Source: Gammaproteobacteria bacterium (GTDB lineage Bacteria; Pseudomonadota; Gammaproteobacteria; Chromatiales; Chromatiaceae). From it: DNA of 6,553 nt. The stretch spans positions 1 through 6,553 of the forward strand of contig VMDJ01000119.1 of assembly GCA_008080925.1 (NCBI GenBank), written 5' to 3'. Shown in pieces: positions 1 to 5,205 of the stretch. Each line of letters opens with the position of its first letter. The stretch's first letter is position 1. A model generated the notes under the pieces. It did not search any database. It was not told where the DNA came from and was given only the letters and a program-made list of their open reading frames with translations. A program made the translations under genes and the position numbers.

Positions 1-74
1 GCTTGGGCGGTAAAATTCCAGGCCTTGGCGGCTTAGGCGGTCTCGGTGGGGGCGGCGGCTTCCCGTTTAAATAA
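1..74 (+). CDS. ffh: Signal recognition particle protein Ffh, C-terminal end only
   Basis: Only the last 23 codons are present; the frame opens at base 3 and stops with TAA at 72-74. They encode a Gly/Leu-rich tail of repeated LGG units ending GFPFK. Such low-complexity Gly/Met/Pro tails follow the RNA-binding M domain in gammaproteobacterial Ffh. Ffh is the SRP54-type GTPase that binds 4.5S RNA and delivers nascent membrane proteins to FtsY. No catalytic or RNA-binding residue lies in the window, so the call rests on the tail composition and on the gene order ffh-rpsP-rimM-trmD-rplS, which is common in this class. The stop abuts the stop of the opposite-strand gene with no base between them, and no terminator hairpin is visible. 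Confidence 0.8.
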   Translation, partial: LGGKIPGLGGLGGLGGGGGFPFK

Positions 75-554
75 TCAGTCGAGAGTCAGCAGGCGCAACA
101 CATCGGGATCGATGCTCTGACGAGCTTGATCAGCAGGTGCCCAACGCATATCACTGCCCATGCAATAAGCGCCTAGATATTCGTTTGGTGGATTTCCCTT
201 CCAATCATCCGGTGAGAGCATCGAGAACTGGCTCGCACCCTCTGGCGTTTTGTATAAATGATAGATCTTGCCCGGAATCTTCTTAAATTGGCACTTCGCG
301 CGATGCAGCTGCATGTTTTCCTGCGCTTGAGTTAAAATTCCACGCGCCTGTTCTTGTAAGAACTTGATTTGCTGCGCAATTTGTTCCAATTGAACATTCA
401 CCTGACCCGCTAGCATTTCATCGGCTTTTTCGACCTGTTCAGCGAGTTCGACCAGATTAAATGCCGGTGCTAATCGGCTCACAGGATAGGGCGCAGAGCT
501 GTCAAAGCCTTGGTGCAGCTGAGGTGCTCCGGATTTTGAACTTTTTTCTGACAT
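75..554 (-). CDS. DUF2452 (C1orf50-like) protein of unknown function
   Basis: This is a 159-aa soluble protein with no signal peptide or membrane segment. The first ~25 residues are polar and variable. Next comes a heptad-like helical stretch (about residues 33-85: LVELAEQVEKADEML, then QIAQQIKFLQEQARGIL), then a compact C-terminal part with KIPGKIYHLYKTPEG, FSMLSPDDW, LGAYCMGSDMRW. From memory, these match the conserved blocks of DUF2452, the family of human C1orf50 (IYYLYK, FSIISPKEWG, FLGAYKL.D.SW). Its function is unknown. The ATG at 554-552 is preferred over a TTG seven codons upstream because AAAGGG lies 6 nt before the ATG. The gene is antisense between ffh and rpsP and reads away from the rpsP promoter. 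No clear promoter of its own was found. Confidence 0.82.
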   Translation of the reverse strand: MSEKSSKSGAPQLHQGFDSSAPYPVSRLAPAFNLVELAEQVEKADEMLAGQVNVQLEQIAQQIKFLQEQARGILTQAQENMQLHRAKCQFKKIPGKIYHLYKTPEGASQFSMLSPDDWKGNPPNEYLGAYCMGSDMRWAPADQARQSIDPDVLRLLTLD

Positions 555-560
555 TTCAGA

Positions 561-566
561 CCCTTT
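561..566 (-). promoter_or_regulatory. Ribosome binding site of the DUF2452 gene
   Basis: AAAGGG on the minus strand is separated by 6 nt from the ATG at 554-552. It decides the start: the longer TTG-initiated reading frame would place this site inside the coding sequence and has no comparable site of its own. Confidence 0.65.
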
Positions 567-592
567 GATAGACAAATCGCATTAATTTTCGC

Positions 593-620
593 TTCACAAA
601 TGCCGCGATTTGCGTAGAAT
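593..620 (+). promoter_or_regulatory. Sigma-70-type promoter of the rpsP operon
   Basis: A -35 hexamer TTCACA (593-598) and a -10 hexamer TAGAAT (615-620) are separated by 16 nt; each matches the consensus at five of six positions. The start of transcription would be near 627, giving a leader of about 100 nt before rpsP. This is the only good plus-strand promoter seen ahead of the four-gene operon. It lies just upstream of the opposite-strand DUF2452 start, so the two transcription units are divergent across about 170 bp. Confidence 0.6.
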
Positions 621-626
621 ACCGCG

Positions 627-725
627 TTTCCTTCACGGGGGCCCCTGTTAGAGGTGCCGTCTGTCTGAGAATTCAGACCAGAAAGACCGTTTAGATATTA
701 GTAACAAACATTAGGTTTACGAAGC
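627..725 (+). promoter_or_regulatory. Structured 5' leader of the rpsP operon
   Basis: About 100 untranslated nt lie between the predicted transcription start and rpsP. They hold a perfect 6-bp hairpin (663-668 GTCTGA paired with 673-678 TCAGAC, loop GAAT) and a GC palindrome GGGGCCCC at 638-645. Leaders of ribosomal protein operons often bind a ribosomal protein for feedback. The sequence shows only the structure, so an S16-responsive role is a guess. There is no U-tract, so the hairpin is not an intrinsic terminator. Ribosome binding ahead of rpsP is weak (TTAGGT near 711-716, about 10 nt before ATG). Confidence 0.35.
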
Positions 726-980
726 ATGGTTTCAATTCGTTTAGCCCGCAGTGGCGCGAAGAAGCGTCCTTTCTACCACTTGGTGGCAGCTGACTCACGT
801 CGTGCACGTGGCGGTCGTTACATCGAGCGTTTGGGTTTTTACAATCCATTGGCAGTAGAAGGCACTGAAGAGCAACGCATCGACATCGAGCGTGTTGACT
901 ACTGGATTTCAGTAGGTGCTCAGTTGTCAGATCGCGCAGCTAAGGTTGTTGATGCGGCCCGTAAGGGAGCGTCTGCTTAA
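726..980 (+). CDS. rpsP: 30S ribosomal protein S16 (bS16)
   Basis: This is an 84-aa small-subunit protein that binds 16S rRNA in the 5' domain and helps early 30S assembly. The start MVSIRLARSGAKKRPFYHLV and the following ADSR.ARGGRYIERLGFYNP block are the hallmark N-terminal half of bS16. RVDYWISVGAQLSDRAAKVV follows in the C-terminal half. The length is close to that of the E. coli protein (82 aa). It is highly basic at the N-terminal end, as expected for rRNA contacts. It is the first gene of the rpsP-rimM-trmD-rplS operon, 45 nt upstream of rimM. The ATG at 726 is the only sensible start, since the family begins MV(T/S)IRL. Confidence 0.99.
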   Translation: MVSIRLARSGAKKRPFYHLVAADSRRARGGRYIERLGFYNPLAVEGTEEQRIDIERVDYWISVGAQLSDRAAKVVDAARKGASA

Positions 981-1025
981 TCTTAAGCGGCATGCTCGTC
1001 GGCTTGATTGCGTAGCGAGTCGATA

Positions 1026-1559
1026 ATGAGCACAGAAACGCACATTACCGAGGGTGACGAGAACGATCTTGTCACCCTCGGTTACGTTACTGGAGCGCAT
1101 GGTTTACAAGGCTGGGTGAAAGTTCATTCAGATACCATGCCTCGAGAAAACATCACGACATACAGTGCGCTGTTGTTACAACAGAACGGTGAATGGACGC
1201 GATGGAAATTGAGTTCGGGACGACGCCAAGGTAAGGCTGTTGTCATCAAACTCAAAGGTTGTAATGACCGAGACCAAGCCGAAGCGCTAGCGGGTGCCAT
1301 CATTGCCATCCAGCGAGAGCAGCTTCCAGAGCTTGAAGACGCAGAGTTCTACTGGGCAGATCTGATTGGTCTGGCAGTCCAAACCCAAGAGGGTGTAGAA
1401 CTCGGCCATGTCGATCATCTGTTTGAAACAGGTTCTAACGATGTGGTGGTGGTAAAAGGTGATCGCGAACGCTTGATCCCTTTTGTCATGGATCAGGTGA
1501 TCCAATCGGTTGATCTCGAAAGCCGCTTAATGGTGGTGGACTGGGATCCAGAGTTTTAG
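1026..1559 (+). CDS. rimM: Ribosome maturation factor RimM (16S rRNA processing)
   Basis: This is a 177-aa protein that binds free 30S subunits through uS19 and promotes maturation of the 16S 3' (head) domain. An N-terminal RimM barrel (about residues 15-95) carries LGYVTGAHGLQGWVKV and the motif AEALAGAIIAIQREQLP. A PRC-barrel domain (about 100-175) carries EFYWADLIGLAVQT, ELGHVDHLFETGSNDVVVV and LIPFVMDQVIQSVD. The ATG at 1026 is preferred over a TTG six codons upstream because GAG at 1017-1019 sits 6 nt before the ATG; that site is weak. Codons 8-19 form a 15-bp hairpin in the mRNA (1047-1082). In E. coli this gene is translated far less than its ribosomal-protein neighbours, and the hairpin could serve the same end here. 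The stop codon overlaps the ribosome binding site of trmD. Confidence 0.97.
   Translation: MSTETHITEGDENDLVTLGYVTGAHGLQGWVKVHSDTMPRENITTYSALLLQQNGEWTRWKLSSGRRQGKAVVIKLKGCNDRDQAEALAGAIIAIQREQLPELEDAEFYWADLIGLAVQTQEGVELGHVDHLFETGSNDVVVVKGDRERLIPFVMDQVIQSVDLESRLMVVDWDPEF
1047..1082 (+). promoter_or_regulatory. 15-bp mRNA hairpin in the first codons of rimM
   Basis: Bases 1047-1061 pair with 1068-1082 around the loop AACGAT. The outer 12 pairs (ACCGAGGGTGAC with GTCACCCTCGGT) are perfect, followed inward by G-U, A-U and G-C. The hairpin covers codons 8-19 exactly and begins 21 nt after the A of the ATG, at the edge of the initiating ribosome. No U-tract follows, so it is not a terminator. A role in lowering rimM translation is inferred. 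Confidence 0.6.
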
Positions 1560-1561
1560 GA
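1558..1561 (+). promoter_or_regulatory. trmD ribosome binding site overlapping the rimM stop
   Basis: AGGA lies 5 nt before the first ATG of trmD (1567) and 8 nt before the second (1570). It overlaps the last two bases of the rimM TAG. A ribosome finishing rimM would cover this site, which suggests translational coupling of the two genes. Confidence 0.6.
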
Positions 1562-1566
1562 AAGAG

Positions 1567-2310
1567 ATGATGCGATTTGATGTCATCACGCTGTTTCCAG
1601 AGATGTTTGATGCGATTCGCTTAGGGGTAACCGGGCGTGCAATCGACAAAGGGCTAGCGGAGCTAGTGCTTTGGAACCCTCGAGATTACACCGAGGATGT
1701 GCATCAAACCGTTGATGATCGTCCCTATGGCGGTGGCCCTGGGATGGTGATGAAGGTGGAACCTTTGCTTGCCGCGATTCAAGCCGCGAAAGCTCAAAAC
1801 CCAACTTCAAAAGTAGTTTACCTGTCACCGCAGGGTCAGCGCTTTGTTCAAGCGACGGCATTAGCGGCGACACAAACGAGCGGCATCATCTTGATTGCCG
1901 GACGTTATGAAGGCATCGATGAACGAGTGATTCACTCTTTTGTTGATGAAGAATGGTCACTCGGAGACTTTGTGTTATCCGGGGGAGAGCTACCAGCGAT
2001 GGTGGTGATCGACAGCATGATTCGTTTGTTACCTGGTGCGCTAGGTCATGCCGAATCAGCCGAGCAAGATTCCTTTAGTGATGGCTTGCTGGACTGTCCG
2101 CATTACACGCGGCCAGAAAACATCTTGGATCAAGATGTGCCATCGGTGTTGTTGTCAGGTGATCATGAAAAGATTCGGCTTTGGCGTTTACAACAAGCGT
2201 TAGGGCGGACTTGGTTGAGACGACCTGATTTATTAGAGGGTCGAGAACTCAACAAACAAGAGCAAGAATTGCTCGACGAATTTAAGCAAGCCCATCAGGG
2301 TGAGCAGTGA
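1567..2310 (+). CDS. trmD: tRNA (guanine-N1-)-methyltransferase TrmD
   Basis: This 247-aa SPOUT-family enzyme uses S-adenosylmethionine to make m1G37 beside the anticodon of tRNAs reading CUN, CCN and CGG, which prevents +1 frameshifting. Visible hallmarks are the start RFDVITLFPEMF, YGGGPGM (54-60), LSPQG (86-90), GRYEGIDERV (112-121), SLGDFVLSGGELPA (131-144) and LLDCPHYTRP (174-183). The last blocks build the trefoil knot that holds the methyl donor. Arg153 and Asp168 align with the E. coli residues Arg154 and Asp169 implicated in catalysis. The C-terminal helical domain (about 200-240) binds tRNA. The length is normal. Two adjacent ATGs (1567, 1570) are both plausible starts. It follows rimM by 7 nt in the same operon. 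Confidence 0.99.
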   Translation: MMRFDVITLFPEMFDAIRLGVTGRAIDKGLAELVLWNPRDYTEDVHQTVDDRPYGGGPGMVMKVEPLLAAIQAAKAQNPTSKVVYLSPQGQRFVQATALAATQTSGIILIAGRYEGIDERVIHSFVDEEWSLGDFVLSGGELPAMVVIDSMIRLLPGALGHAESAEQDSFSDGLLDCPHYTRPENILDQDVPSVLLSGDHEKIRLWRLQQALGRTWLRRPDLLEGRELNKQEQELLDEFKQAHQGEQ

Positions 2311-2318
2311 ACTGAATC

Positions 2319-2332
2319 GTGCCGTGAGGCAC
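2319..2332 (+). promoter_or_regulatory. Small GNRA-loop hairpin between trmD and rplS
   Basis: GTGCC (2319-2323) and GGCAC (2328-2332) form a perfect 5-bp stem closed by GTGA, a GNRA-type tetraloop. It lies in the 50-nt gap between trmD and rplS, 28 nt before the rplS start. The form is typical of a folded RNA element such as a protein or RNA docking site, or of a processing or stability hairpin. It has no U-tract. Function is unknown, and a 14-nt match could be chance. Confidence 0.35.
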
Positions 2333-2360
2333 CATGGCTAAATAAGCAGGAGCAAGGGCG

Positions 2361-2714
2361 ATGAGCAACATCATCCAGGAACTCGAAGCAGAACAAATGG
2401 GCAAAGAAATGCCTAATTTTGGTCCAGGCGACACTGTTGTCGTTCAAGTTAAAGTTAAAGAAGGCGACCGTGAGCGTTTGCAGGCATACGAAGGTATTTG
2501 TATTGCAAAGCGTAACCGTGGTCTGAACTCATCGTTCACTGTTCGTAAGATCTCTCACGGTGAAGGCGTTGAGCGTGTATTCCAAACTTACAGTCCAGCG
2601 GTTGACTCAGTAGAAGTTAAGCGTCGTGGTGATGTTCGTCGTGCGAAGTTGTACTACTTGCGCGGCTTGACCGGTAAGGCAGCACGTATCAAAGAGAAGG
2701 TTGGTAAGAAGTAA
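2361..2714 (+). CDS. rplS: 50S ribosomal protein L19 (bL19)
   Basis: This is a 117-aa large-subunit protein found at the interface with the 30S subunit. It starts MSNIIQELEAEQM, continues with FGPGDTVVVQVKVKEGDRERLQAYEGICIAKRNRG (bL19 core barrel) and FTVRKISHGEGVERVFQTYSP, and ends with the basic RRGDVRRAKLYYLRGLTGKAARIKEK tail. The length is as expected for the family (about 115-118 aa). AGGAG at 2348-2352 lies 8 nt before the ATG, a stronger site than those of rimM or trmD, consistent with a higher protein output. It is the last gene of the operon; an intrinsic terminator follows 25 nt after its stop. Confidence 0.99.
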   Translation: MSNIIQELEAEQMGKEMPNFGPGDTVVVQVKVKEGDRERLQAYEGICIAKRNRGLNSSFTVRKISHGEGVERVFQTYSPAVDSVEVKRRGDVRRAKLYYLRGLTGKAARIKEKVGKK

Positions 2715-2743
2715 TTTACCGCTCATCTCTGAGACAAATAAAA
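2715..2743 (+). promoter_or_regulatory. Weak candidate promoter for sbcB
   Basis: TTTACC (2715-2720) and AATAAA (2737-2742) or ATAAAA (2738-2743) are spaced by 16-17 nt, with about four of six consensus matches in each box. Transcription would start near 2749, inside the terminator hairpin, so such a transcript would carry only half of it and escape termination. The match is poor and the call is tentative; readthrough of the terminator is the alternative. Confidence 0.22.
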
Positions 2744-2774
2744 AGCCGATCTGTACTCGCAGGTCGGCTTTTTT
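2740..2774 (+). terminator. Intrinsic terminator of the rpsP-rplS operon
   Basis: A 9-bp stem (2745-2753 with 2760-2768, GCCGATCTG with CAGGTCGGC, one T-G wobble) has a 6-nt loop and is followed by six Ts (2769-2774). Five As precede the stem and can pair with the Ts, so the element could also work on the other strand. It ends only 16 nt before the sbcB ATG. Confidence 0.92.
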
Positions 2775-2790
2775 GTTGTAAGTTGTGCCT

Positions 2791-4224
2791 ATGACTGAAA
2801 CCTTTTACTGGCATGACTATGAAACTTGGGGCGCAGATCCGAGCCGTGATCGCGCCTCACAATTTGCGGGTCTACGCACTGATCTCGATCTCAATCCTAT
2901 AGGCAAGCCATTAGTCATCTATGCCAAACCGGCAGATGATTTCTTGCCGCATCCAGAGGCTTGCATGGTTACTGGAATCAGCCCGCAATTAGCCTTTGAG
3001 CAAGGTGCGCCAGAAGCGGACTTCTTCCGTTTCATTCATGAAGAGTTGAGCACGCCAGGTACCTGTGCGCTGGGTTACAACACGCTTCGCTTTGACGATA
3101 CCGTGACGCGCTTCGGCTTGTATCGAAACTTTTATGATCCGTATGAGCGTGAGTATGCCAATGGGAACTCACGTTGGGACTTGATTGATGTTGTGCGATT
3201 AACGCGTGCATTGCGGCCTGAGGGTATTAACTGGCCAACCAAAGACGATGGTTCAAACAGTTTTCGTTTAGAGGATCTCACCGCAGCGAATAAAATAGAG
3301 CACGCTGGTGCTCACGATGCTTTAGTCGATGTGAAAGCGACAATCGCTTTAGCTAAGCTGTTAAAACAAGCGCAGCCTAAGTTGTTTGATTATGTTTTCA
3401 CGCATCGCGATAAACACTCGATCAATACCCTTTTAGATGTCGTGAATCCAAAGCCAGTTGTGCATAGCTCGATGCGTTTTCCAGCGCGTTTGGGCTGTAT
3501 TGCGAGTGTGCTGCCGCTGATTCGTCATCCGAAGAATCCTAATCAAGTTATTACCTATGATCTGCGTGTGGATCCAACACCCTTATTGGAATGCGATGTC
3601 GATGAGCTGAAAGCACGGCTTTATACTCGTTCAGAAGATTTACCAGAAGGTGTTGAGCGGATAGCGTTAAAAGGTATCCGAGTGAATCAGGCGCCGGTGG
3701 TTGTGCCAATCAATACATTAACTGATGAAGCACGTGAGCAATGGGATTTAGGTCTCGCACGTGAACAAAAGCACATTGAATTGCTACTGAACAATAAAGC
3801 GGTATGGCAAAAGAAACTCGAAGCTCTTTATGCAAGTGACGACTTCGCAGGCGATACGGATCCTGACTTCAATTTATACGGTGGCTTTATTGGTGCAGGC
3901 GACAAACGATTAGCGAAGCAGCTTCACCTTACACCCCCAGAAGAACTAGCAAGTAGTACCTTTCCTTTTGAGGATGCGCGTTGGCGCGAGTTGGTATGGC
4001 GATATCGCGCACGTAATTGGCCTGAGCTTCTAAATGCCAATGAGAAGGCGCAATGGGATGAGTTTCGTCGTCAGCGAATTCAAGAGGGCGGCGCGACAGG
4101 CCCGAGTCTTAAGGATTACCGCAAGACCTTATCTAAGATGGTGATTGATCCGGCGTTGTCAGAACAACAACGCCAGTTGGTCGACCAGCTTCTCGAGTGG
4201 CCGACACAGATCGGGGTTGATTAG
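2791..4224 (+). CDS. sbcB: Exodeoxyribonuclease I (3'-5' single-strand exonuclease)
   Basis: This 477-aa enzyme degrades single-stranded DNA processively from the 3' end, acting in recombination and mismatch repair. It is a DEDDh (DnaQ-like) nuclease: HDYETWG near the start gives Asp9 and Glu11, LGYNTLRFDD gives Asp102, and HAGAHDALVDV gives His175 and Asp180. These align with E. coli D15, E17, D108, H181 and D186, so the active site is intact. NSRWDLIDVVRL and ALRPEGINWP are further ExoI signatures. The C-terminal SH3-like and helical parts (about 200-470) complete the DNA-enclosing ring. The length matches E. coli (475 aa). A GTG at 2785 could start two codons earlier; neither start has a clear Shine-Dalgarno. 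Its stop overlaps the stop of the opposite-strand gene. Confidence 0.97.
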   Translation: MTETFYWHDYETWGADPSRDRASQFAGLRTDLDLNPIGKPLVIYAKPADDFLPHPEACMVTGISPQLAFEQGAPEADFFRFIHEELSTPGTCALGYNTLRFDDTVTRFGLYRNFYDPYEREYANGNSRWDLIDVVRLTRALRPEGINWPTKDDGSNSFRLEDLTAANKIEHAGAHDALVDVKATIALAKLLKQAQPKLFDYVFTHRDKHSINTLLDVVNPKPVVHSSMRFPARLGCIASVLPLIRHPKNPNQVITYDLRVDPTPLLECDVDELKARLYTRSEDLPEGVERIALKGIRVNQAPVVVPINTLTDEAREQWDLGLAREQKHIELLLNNKAVWQKKLEALYASDDFAGDTDPDFNLYGGFIGAGDKRLAKQLHLTPPEELASSTFPFEDARWRELVWRYRARNWPELLNANEKAQWDEFRRQRIQEGGATGPSLKDYRKTLSKMVIDPALSEQQRQLVDQLLEWPTQIGVD

Positions 4225-4505
4225 TCTTTAATCCAGCCCTGTAGCGCTTCGATCAGTTGCTGAGCTTGATCTGGGCTAGAGATATTGAACTTAGACTTCT
4301 GCTGATATTCGCCATTTCGCTTCTGATAGCGGCGAATCGAGTACTTGTCTTTGCTGTATTCCTCTTTGCTCGGAACCCAGTCTTGGTAACGGAACAGAAT
4401 AGTGGTCCAAGCGCCTTTTGAGAGGATCTTTTTATCCAGTTCTTTAACGGTATCGATACCGCCTTCGTTCCAGTTGATCGTCAATTCATCAGGGGTGCTG
4501 GCCAT
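4221..4505 (-). CDS. Small conserved-looking protein of unknown function
   Basis: This is a 94-aa charged, soluble protein with no signal peptide and no membrane segment. The C-terminal half reads YSIRRYQKRNGEYQQKSKFN followed by an ISS..QA..LIEALQGW helix. The pattern IR.Y....GE.....K..IS..Q...L, two strands then a helix, resembles the C-terminal single-strand DNA-binding domain of PC4-like proteins. That likeness is by eye and weak. A good ribosome binding site (GGAG at 4515-4512, 6 nt before ATG) supports it as a real gene. It ends tail to tail with sbcB: its TAA (4223-4221) shares bases with the sbcB TAG (4222-4224). No clear promoter was found in the 64 nt between it and the ankyrin gene upstream, so it may be cotranscribed with the ankyrin and rhodanese genes. 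Confidence 0.75.
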   Translation of the reverse strand: MASTPDELTINWNEGGIDTVKELDKKILSKGAWTTILFRYQDWVPSKEEYSKDKYSIRRYQKRNGEYQQKSKFNISSPDQAQQLIEALQGWIKD

Positions 4506-4569
4506 TTACTGCTCCGTGTCTAAAACAAATTATCTGCAGCAAATGATACCGCAGCAGGGCAGCTAACGC

Positions 4570-5205
4570 TTATTCAGAAGCGCCGTTTTTAACTAGAAAA
4601 GTCACCAGTTCTGGGTTCTTTTGTTGTTTCGCGACTGCTAGAGGAGAAAGGCCTGTTTTACTAGTTTGGTTCACCGAAGCACCTTGGTTGACTAAGTGGT
4701 GGGCAAGTCGATGGTTGTTATGACGAATCGCAATAATCAGAGAGGTATCACCAGCGGCATCTTGGGTGTCAAGTTTGGCGCCTTGCTCAATCAAGAATTT
4801 GACTGAATCACGGTCATAGCCATCTTGTTGGGCCAATCTTAGGAGTGTGCGATCGGGGTTAATTTGAGCACCGCGTTTGATCATGAGTTCAGCTATTTGA
4901 ATGCGACCATTCAATACAGCGAGCTCAATTGCAGTGTCGCCTTGTTGATTTCGCAGATTGATATCTGATGAGGCATCAAGAATCGCTTTAGCAATAACAA
5001 AACGACCTAAGCGAACTGCTTCGTGAAGTGCATAGCTGCCGTTGGGAAATGCAGTATTGAGATCAGTTCCCCAGTGCAGGTGACGCTCGACCTGTTCGAG
5101 GTCACCACGTTGCACTGCAAGGTAAAGCGATACGCTTGGCTTATCAGGTGCCGTACATCCGACAAGCGCAAGCACGATGAGCACAAGGCTCATCGCTTTT
5201 TTCAT
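4570..5205 (-). CDS. Ankyrin-repeat lipoprotein
   Basis: This is a 211-aa protein. Residues 1-17 (MKKAMSLVLIVLALVGC) form a lipoprotein signal with the lipobox LVGC, so Cys17 should be lipidated and the rest face the periplasm. Residues after the cysteine are TAP; Asp+2, the inner-membrane retention signal, is absent, which favours sorting to the outer membrane. The remainder is about six ankyrin units (near 25-53, 56-86, 89-116, 118-148, 152-181, 184-211) with typical pieces such as GSYALHEAVRLGR, GDTAIELAVLNGR, ELMIKRGAQIN, GDTSLIIAIRHNN and FLVKNGAS; the fourth is degenerate. Ankyrin stacks bind proteins; the partner is unknown. The start overlaps the rhodanese stop as TGATG, with no strong ribosome site of its own, which implies translational coupling. 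An ATG-less extension upstream lies inside the rhodanese gene and is rejected. Confidence 0.9.
   Translation of the reverse strand: MKKAMSLVLIVLALVGCTAPDKPSVSLYLAVQRGDLEQVERHLHWGTDLNTAFPNGSYALHEAVRLGRFVIAKAILDASSDINLRNQQGDTAIELAVLNGRIQIAELMIKRGAQINPDRTLLRLAQQDGYDRDSVKFLIEQGAKLDTQDAAGDTSLIIAIRHNNHRLAHHLVNQGASVNQTSKTGLSPLAVAKQQKNPELVTFLVKNGASE

Noticed and set aside
638..645. GGGGCCCC palindrome as a regulator site
   Set aside because: Eight bases of GC palindrome alone are not enough to name an operator; kept only as part of the leader description.
1008..1025. TTG start for rimM six codons upstream
   Set aside because: The ATG at 1026 has a weak but placed ribosome site and the extra residues match nothing in RimM.
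1047..1082. rimM hairpin as an intrinsic terminator or attenuator
   Set aside because: No run of Ts follows the stem (next bases are TACGTTACTGG), and it lies within a coding sequence.
1124..1873. Three minus-strand open frames across rimM and trmD
   Set aside because: They are antisense shadows of well-recognised genes, with no family resemblance.
4538..4564. Repeated GCAGC motifs (three copies) before the 94-aa gene
   Set aside because: Five-base repeats with irregular spacing are likely by chance, and no binding site is recognised.
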